10,770 bases of DNA from DAORDI01 sp035345895 (GTDB taxonomy: Bacteria > Spirochaetota > Leptospiria > Leptospirales > Leptospiraceae), in NCBI GenBank assembly GCA_035345895.1, contig DAORDI010000194.1, forward strand, positions 1 to 10,770. The letters are read 5' to 3'. The position numbers and the translations under genes were made by a program. The stretch's first letter is position 1, and every line of letters begins with the position of its first letter. This document shows, piece after piece, positions 6,632 to 10,770 of the stretch. The notes beneath the pieces are model-generated. The model saw only the letters and a program-made list of their open reading frames with translations, had not been told where the DNA came from and searched no databases.

Positions 6632-7768
6632 TTATTTAATGCGCTCAGCAGTCATCAGATTCGATTTCCCTGCCTGATAAGTATAACTGTAACTGAACGG
6701 AAGTTTTCCTGTCGAGCTTTTCTGCATTTCCATTCGCAGATTTTTCTGGAGCCGGTCTGCAAAAATAGAGATCGGAGATTCATATTTTCCATGAAAGCCA
6801 AGCTTCCATTCTGTGCGCGGAAAATACCGGAGAGGAATGCCGGAATCATCCTGAATGATAAAGTCACTCTGTTCGAGAATGAATCTCCTGATCCTGTCAA
6901 AATGAGGAGGAGGTTCCCTGGAACTGTCTGTATGCATAAGATATGCAGCTGATTTAATAAGCGTTGCATACCGTCCTCCGTTCTTCAGATACGGAAGGAA
7001 ATTGGGAGAACTTCTGTTCAGATATTCGTCCGATACATTCACCATAAAATAACGGACTGTCTGAATCCTGCCGGAATTCCGCCTAAAGCTGATTTCCACG
7101 CCAGGAACTCTGGAATGCGGAGGATTTTTCCAGCCGATGGAATCATCCGAATCCCTGCTCGGAACCGCAGTCGAAAGAGGGCCGACAGCAATTTTCTTCA
7201 CATCCGTCACCTCGCACCCGTTCATTGCAAGGAAAAATATAATCAGTCCTGTTACAGTATTGAAGGACTTTTTTCCCAAACTTTTTTCCATTTTCTTGGT
7301 GATGAAAAAGTTCACCTGAAAGAATGTATTCACTGACAGTTTCAGATCATTCAGTCCGGAAGTCAGGCTCTCTTCCTGCATCGATTCCGTATCCGGAATG
7401 ACTCCCGGAGGCTCCAGTCCGAAAAGCAGATATTCCTCCGCATCAGGGAAAAGAACGAGCGCGTTTGTGATATCCGGGCCGCCGAAAGGATAAAACACAG
7501 CCGAATAGACTGGAGGCGGATACTTCTTCTGCCAGGATCTCATACTCTCCAGATTCGGATGCAGAAACCGGTTCCAGCCCGACCTGACCTGCCCCGCATA
7601 CTCTGCATAAAACTTACTCTGAACATATTCCGCAAGCTTCGAATCTGCAGGAACTCCTTTCCCTGCAAGAAAACGGGCAGTTTCATTGACCGTCTCTGTA
7701 TGAACCGCGAAGCAGAGGAGATATACTGTAAATATAATTTTTTTATATATAATATGCATATTTTTCAT
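6632..7768 (-). CDS. exported protein of unknown family (FYPFGGPDI motif)
   Basis: A 378-residue protein with a basic, hydrophobic N-terminus (residues 5-22) typical of a signal peptide. The most distinctive region is YPFGGPDI (93-100), then FPDA (107-110) and GLEPPG (117-122). I recall this pattern from conserved secreted proteins of unknown function in Gram-negative bacteria, but I cannot name the family. A second hydrophobic stretch (about 169-184, ending near Cys185) and the phrases VRYFMVNVSDEYL and GIPLRYFPRTEWKLGFHGKY follow. No catalytic signature is clear. It is the first gene of a two-gene unit with the DUF4139-like lipoprotein. Its start overlaps a csoR-type remnant reading frame, and AGG lies 8 bases before the ATG. 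A second ATG three codons later is an alternative start. Confidence 0.75.
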   Translation of the reverse strand: MKNMHIIYKKIIFTVYLLCFAVHTETVNETARFLAGKGVPADSKLAEYVQSKFYAEYAGQVRSGWNRFLHPNLESMRSWQKKYPPPVYSAVFYPFGGPDITNALVLFPDAEEYLLFGLEPPGVIPDTESMQEESLTSGLNDLKLSVNTFFQVNFFITKKMEKSLGKKSFNTVTGLIIFFLAMNGCEVTDVKKIAVGPLSTAVPSRDSDDSIGWKNPPHSRVPGVEISFRRNSGRIQTVRYFMVNVSDEYLNRSSPNFLPYLKNGGRYATLIKSAAYLMHTDSSREPPPHFDRIRRFILEQSDFIIQDDSGIPLRYFPRTEWKLGFHGKYESPISIFADRLQKNLRMEMQKSSTGKLPFSYSYTYQAGKSNLMTAERIK

Positions 7769-7826
7769 TTTTATGACCTGCCTTGTGAATCCTGTTCAGG
7801 CGGCGAATGAGTTGCTTCTTATCCAT
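7743..7826 (-). pseudogene. csoR-family 5' remnant (27-codon frame)
   Basis: A short frame opens MDKKQLIRRLNRIHKAGH and ends at TAA (7743-7745). Its first 13 residues match the intact repressor start MEKKELIHRLNRI at 10 positions. Over the first 40 bases, 33 are identical to the intact gene. Homology then stops abruptly where the AAGGCAGG ribosome site of the next gene begins, and the frame overlaps that gene's ATG (7768). The simplest reading is a csoR paralogue reduced to its start by deletion. Alternatively the short peptide is still made and couples translation to the downstream gene. Confidence 0.7.
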
Positions 7827-7832
7827 ATATCC

Positions 7833-7861
7833 AAAGTAACAGCAGACCGAAATTGAGTCAA
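7833..7861 (-). promoter_or_regulatory. promoter of exported-protein operon (csoR-derived)
   Basis: On the minus strand, TTGACT (7856-7861) and TACTTT (7833-7838) are 17 bp apart. The -10 box ends 6 bp before the remnant ATG (7826), the same distance as at the intact csoR gene. The GTCAAG flank is also shared. Confidence 0.6.
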
Positions 7862-7870
7862 GATTTTTCA

Positions 7871-7890
7871 ATATACGGGTCAGGGTATAT
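7871..7890 (-). promoter_or_regulatory. second CsoR-type operator-like palindrome
   Basis: ATATAC-GGGTCAGG-GTATAT is a 6+8+6 palindrome with a G-rich centre. It occupies the same place relative to the -35 box as the operator at 5219-5235, and the GGTATATG edge is shared. It probably binds the surviving CsoR/CstR protein or once bound the lost paralogue. Confidence 0.6.
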
Positions 7891-7900
7891 GAAGAAAACA

Positions 7901-7930
7901 TTTTGTGCGGCATTGTAAAGCCGCATAAAA
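7901..7930. terminator. hairpin terminator, possibly bidirectional
   Basis: TTTTGTGCGGC pairs with GCCGCATAAAA around an 8-nt loop (6 G/C-rich pairs, one wobble, 4 A-T pairs). T-rich tails lie on both strands. It separates the HNH endonuclease gene (ending at 8062) from the exported-protein operon. Confidence 0.6.
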
Positions 7931-8040
7931 TGAAATGTCCTTAGCAACAAAATTTTACAACAAGTTTATACGCTCAGATTTGATATGGATACTGTGATAA
8001 AATCCCGCTTCATATGATCCAAAGACTGTTCTTGCTTAGG

Positions 8041-8057
8041 CAAGATAAGCGATCTTG
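8041..8057. other. short hairpin after HNH gene
   Basis: CAAGAT-AAGCG-ATCTTG (6-bp stem) lies just beyond the stop codon of the endonuclease gene. The preceding CTTGC-TTAG-GCAAG could pair as an alternative structure. There is no U-run, so it is not a clear terminator. Confidence 0.3.
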
Positions 8058-8061
8058 ATAA

Positions 8062-8856
8062 TCAACCTTTCAATGAATTCTTCAGTTCTTCCGGAAACAA
8101 TATTTTTTGCGATCTATGTATCATCGAATGACAGTTCGGGCAGATTGGAATCAAATCCTTCTTGGGATCGATAATATAACTCTTTCCTACTTCAGAAAGA
8201 GGAACTATATGATGCACGTGAATATAATTTTTTCCAAGCTCGCCATATTTTTCATAGAAATTAAAATTACATATCTTACACGAGTAACCAAACTCTTTCA
8301 GGCAGGCTTCACGGGCATCTCTGCTTCTCTCATAATACTTGGAAATTTTATAAAATTCTTTTCCTTCTCGCAAGTTTCGAGAAATCTGCTCGACTGTTTC
8401 CGGACTCGCAGATTGAGTTCTTTTAAACCATTCCAGCTCCAACTGGGGGCATATTATTTCAGGGACAACTGTTCCGGAGCCTTGAGGTGCATCCTTATCA
8501 AGCAATTGAGTAAATTTCAACTCTTGCTTCAACTCATTGGAACTAATGAAAGGACTGTCACTCAATGTATCTAATTTAAAGAAAGCATAATTTGTTGTTT
8601 TTTTAGAATCTTTATTGTCTGCATCCCAATGTTTATCTTCAAAAGTCCTTGCAATTGCAAAACCGGAACCGACCAATCCATTGCCATCAGCTTTATATTT
8701 GATCAGAAATACTCTATCCCCAATATCTAATTCTTTCCTGTTTCCGGTTGACCATTTAATAATCGTATATCCGGTTTCCTGAATTTCTCTTTGATATTCT
8801 TTGAAAGACTCCCAATGATATTCTTTCATATTCCAATTTAAAAGTATCGTTCTCAT
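8062..8856 (-). CDS. PUA/EVE-like + HNH endonuclease (type IV restriction-like)
   Basis: A 264-residue protein. The N-terminal roughly 120 residues (MRTILLNWNM; IIKWSTG; DIGDRVFLIKYKADGNGLVGSGFAIA) have the look of an EVE/PUA-like domain, a fold that in restriction enzymes reads modified cytosines. The C-terminal part is an HNH nuclease with a zinc knuckle: Cys193/Cys196, then HVHHIVPLS (His215, His216), the DLIPICPNCH segment with Cys239/Cys242, and His243/His247. The layout matches COG3183-type predicted restriction enzymes and the EVE-HNH endonucleases that cut modified DNA. Expected role: cleavage of modified phage DNA. I chose the ATG at 8856, with GGGTG six bases before it, over an in-frame GTG nine bases upstream (8865) that lacks a ribosome site. 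Nuclease call firm; reader-domain call moderate. Confidence 0.85.
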   Translation of the reverse strand: MRTILLNWNMKEYHWESFKEYQREIQETGYTIIKWSTGNRKELDIGDRVFLIKYKADGNGLVGSGFAIARTFEDKHWDADNKDSKKTTNYAFFKLDTLSDSPFISSNELKQELKFTQLLDKDAPQGSGTVVPEIICPQLELEWFKRTQSASPETVEQISRNLREGKEFYKISKYYERSRDAREACLKEFGYSCKICNFNFYEKYGELGKNYIHVHHIVPLSEVGKSYIIDPKKDLIPICPNCHSMIHRSQKILFPEELKNSLKG

Positions 8857-9039
8857 CGTGTGCACCCAAATATTGTTTTAGAATCTATTTCCAGATGATC
8901 TAGAATTTTAGAAAATACTTTTCCTTCTGCACTGTCAGATTCATAATTGAATACTCAAATAAGCGAAAACAAAGTCAAGCCGTTTTTGATGCAGTAAAAC
9001 TTTATATCATTTTGCAGACCGCAGAGGAGCATTCTGAAT
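8857..9039 (-). promoter_or_regulatory. intergenic region with possible promoter for HNH gene
   Basis: A+T-rich spacer of 183 bp. On the minus strand CTTGACTTTG (about 8970-8979) gives a TTGACT -35 candidate, with AGTATT or TATTCA 17-19 bp downstream. No strong terminator after the HEPN gene was found, so the HNH gene may be transcribed both alone and by read-through. Confidence 0.35.
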
Positions 9040-9783
9040 TTATGGATTTCCAGCCACAGCCTGAGATGTGCTGAATGAAATGCTAGACCATTCGAGGAGA
9101 AAATCAGTCATATCCTTAATCACAGAATCCGCCTCTTCTTCCGTAAAGAAAGAGTCTTCTCCGGAATGACTCGCCCTGTTTCTTTGATTTCGAATTTTCA
9201 GAGAAAAGGTGCAGGAATCAAATGTAGTTGCGCCGTATCCTAAATAAGATTCTGAAAATATACTTTTTGATAAATCCTGAATGCTGATTCTATTCAGTAT
9301 CTTCTTCACTGGCTTCGAAGGATTATAGTATTCATTAATCAGTCCGATCAATTCATTTTGAATTGAACCAAGCATATCTGCAGACAGATCCAGCTTGTTC
9401 TTCAGTTCAAACTCTACTGCCCTTCCATAGAGAGCAACCACTGGGGAATAATCTCCTTCTTTGATATGAGAAATATTTGTTTTCAAATATTCCGCCTGTA
9501 CCAGAAATTTCTGACTCTCTTTTTCCAGAACAGTGAACTTGAGAAAAATTCTTTCCAGCATCTTTTTTGCTGTCTGAAATTCCTTTTCTGGAACATTCAC
9601 AGAATCCAGTGCTTCCTGCAGTTTTTTGGAAAACTCTTCTTTGAGGTTTTTGAATTCCTTCAGAAAATCAGATACATTTTCATTATGAATGTTTTTTACT
9701 CTGACTGTATTGGTATTTCCAGTTCCGCCTTGATTGATCTGCGTAACATTTCCTTGTATTATGTTCTGAAAAGTATCCGACAT
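9040..9783 (-). CDS. HEPN-type predicted ribonuclease effector with N-terminal motif
   Basis: A 247-residue soluble protein in three parts. Residues 10-27 form a Gly/Asn/Gln motif, GNVTQINQGG-TGNTNTV, matching the C-terminus of the ROCO protein upstream. Residues about 37-105 are charged and helical, probably coiled coil. Residues about 112-235 look like a HEPN domain: an early helix ALYGRAVEFELKNKL and, after an insert, the RNxxxH signature as R201-N-R-A-S-H206 in KIRNQRNRASHSGED, followed by a final acidic helix. In HEPN toxins and defence effectors this Arg and His cut RNA. The gene starts 14 bp after the ROCO stop, with AAGGAG at good spacing, so the two are cotranscribed. Inferred role: a death-type effector switched on by the ROCO protein through the shared motif. 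HEPN call moderate to good; activity unproven. Confidence 0.8.
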   Translation of the reverse strand: MSDTFQNIIQGNVTQINQGGTGNTNTVRVKNIHNENVSDFLKEFKNLKEEFSKKLQEALDSVNVPEKEFQTAKKMLERIFLKFTVLEKESQKFLVQAEYLKTNISHIKEGDYSPVVALYGRAVEFELKNKLDLSADMLGSIQNELIGLINEYYNPSKPVKKILNRISIQDLSKSIFSESYLGYGATTFDSCTFSLKIRNQRNRASHSGEDSFFTEEEADSVIKDMTDFLLEWSSISFSTSQAVAGNP

Positions 9784-9797
9784 AGAATCTCCTTGAT

Positions 9798-10770
9798 TTA
9801 ATTCACCCTATTTCTGTTTTTATATCCACCCTGATTCAGCTGAGCAACATCGCCATTTAGAGTGATATTATAAGTATCTCTATAAAGATCACCTTTCATA
9901 ATTTCTCTGAATTCTTTCTCGGTAAAAACAGCTCCTAACAATTCCGCAATTTGCACTGAGTCTTTCAGTTTCCTGCATTCTATATTAGGTTTTCCTACCT
10001 GAATATATTCCATAATTTCATCGTATTCAAAAGGATAAGGGGCTTCTGCATTTTGACATTTTGAACAGTTGCAGAAAACAATTTTACTGTGCCTGATTCC
10101 GTTAAATGATTTATCATGAATGGATTCAATTTCATATCGAATGCTGCTCAATAACTCTCGCTTTTCATCCAAATTTTTTCCGCTGATCCTGATTCCGATG
10201 TACTTCAGTCCTGTTTTGGTGTCGCTTTTTTGAGTCACTTCTGCCTGAACAGACTTTAATTCAAAGACAGCTCCATCCTGCCAGATCAGATTTCCAGAAA
10301 CAATATGATGCATTCTGACAATCAGACGGCTGATCATCCCTTTAGGCAGAAACGGATACTCATAACGGAAGTGAAGATTGTCCTTGCTGTCCCATTCGTA
10401 ACTGGGCTTACAGTCATTCAGAAGCATAGGAACTATAAATTTTCCCGTGTCAATCTTAAAACATACATCAAAATTGTCTTTCAGCATTAATTGCAGAAGA
10501 TATGTTCTTTCTTCCATTGTATAATTCATTTTGGCCCAATACCCGTCTATCCAATCCTGAGTAAAGCAGCCGTTCTGAACTTCACTGTTTTCTCCGCTCA
10601 GGGCAGAGTATAGTCCCTGAGTAATCCAGTTTGGATCCAGAAACACAACCAATCTGAGAGTGATGTCCTTTGGAAAATACAATATAATTCCGATATCATG
10701 AAAATACTTGAGAGCAGAAGTTGCATCTGCTTCACTTTTGATTCCGATCTCTTTTGCCTTTTTCAGAAAA
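9798..10770 (-). CDS. ROCO-family (Roc-COR) protein, C-terminal part, partial
   Basis: The frame is open to the right edge, so this is the last 323 residues of a longer protein. It is not a gene starting at the TTG at 10682. The visible part opens with a COR-domain signature, LKYFHDIGIILYFP then VVFLDPNWITQGLYSAL, which in ROCO proteins follows the Roc GTPase domain. COR continues for about 200 residues (PFLPKGMISRLIVRMH; IRISG). A Cys-rich segment follows, CNCSKC, with PFEYDEIMEYI and IEC, typical of the tail of bacterial ROCO proteins and possibly zinc-binding. The last residues carry NGDVAQLNQGG-YKNRNRV, matching the start of the HEPN protein encoded 14 bp downstream. Leucine-rich repeats and the GTPase domain should lie outside the window. 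Inferred role: GTP-regulated sensor in a defence or programmed-death module. COR call confident. Confidence 0.85.
   Translation of the reverse strand, partial: FLKKAKEIGIKSEADATSALKYFHDIGIILYFPKDITLRLVVFLDPNWITQGLYSALSGENSEVQNGCFTQDWIDGYWAKMNYTMEERTYLLQLMLKDNFDVCFKIDTGKFIVPMLLNDCKPSYEWDSKDNLHFRYEYPFLPKGMISRLIVRMHHIVSGNLIWQDGAVFELKSVQAEVTQKSDTKTGLKYIGIRISGKNLDEKRELLSSIRYEIESIHDKSFNGIRHSKIVFCNCSKCQNAEAPYPFEYDEIMEYIQVGKPNIECRKLKDSVQIAELLGAVFTEKEFREIMKGDLYRDTYNITLNGDVAQLNQGGYKNRNRVN

Noticed and set aside
8107..8574. Plus-strand open frame of 155 codons
   Set aside because: It is antisense to the HNH nuclease, whose zinc-knuckle and HH motifs are unmistakable.
8863..8865. GTG as start of the HNH endonuclease
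   Set aside because: No ribosome site lies upstream; the ATG nine bases later has GGGTG at suitable spacing.
9700..9872. CRISPR-like or tandem DNA repeat at the ROCO/HEPN junction
   Set aside because: The similarity is at peptide level only; the DNA of the two motif copies differs and there is no regular spacing of multiple units.
10680..10682. TTG as start codon of the gene at the right edge
   Set aside because: The frame continues upstream to the window edge and encodes the first half of the COR signature, so the gene is partial rather than starting here.

Overview
The window suggests a spirochaete-like, Gram-negative bacterium, probably Leptospira or a close relative (inference, moderate). 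The grounds are several short lipoprotein signal peptides with loose spirochaete-style lipoboxes, the low-complexity Ser/Ala-rich start of the first lipoprotein, strong AAGGAG ribosome sites and moderate G+C. All eleven protein genes I accept lie on the minus strand, so they are transcribed from the right end of the window to the left.

Region 1 (14-2673, envelope and possible metal handling): three separately transcribed exported proteins. They are a small Cys-rich lipoprotein resembling a monohaem cytochrome c but with a CX4CH motif, a beta-propeller-like lipoprotein with a His/Met-rich C-terminus, and a small exported Cys/His-rich protein. The last has a perfect TTGACC-TC-GGTCAA palindrome in its upstream region and a clear terminator after it.

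Region 2 (2822-5240, sulfur/persulfide operon): a CsoR/CstR-family repressor, a CoA-disulfide reductase fused to a rhodanese, and a membrane-anchored rhodanese. They are tightly packed (9 bp gap, then stop codon directly followed by ATG) and end in a textbook terminator. A perfect 17-bp palindrome (ACCATAC-GGG-GTATGGT) and a TTGACA/TATTAT promoter precede the repressor. The predicted transcription start falls on the repressor ATG.

Region 3 (5236-5491) has no gene; it holds degraded copies of an interspersed palindromic repeat.

Region 4 (5492-7890): a two-gene operon of exported proteins, one of unknown family and one DUF4139-like lipoprotein. The operon is preceded by a short remnant of a second csoR-type gene that still carries its own promoter and operator-like palindrome, laid out exactly as in front of the intact csoR gene. 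The upstream control region of a lost csoR paralogue may now drive this operon.

Region 5 (8062-10770, visibly more A+T-rich, defence-like): the C-terminal part of a ROCO-type (Roc-COR) GTPase running off the right edge, a HEPN-type predicted ribonuclease, and a PUA/EVE-like plus HNH endonuclease of the modified-DNA restriction type. The last residues of the ROCO protein and the first residues of the HEPN protein share a Gly/Asn/Gln motif (10 of 18 identical) with little evident similarity at DNA level. This looks like a matched receptor-effector adhesion motif of the amyloid-signalling kind. It is the strongest candidate here for an undescribed system: ROCO senses, the motif nucleates, and the HEPN RNase executes.
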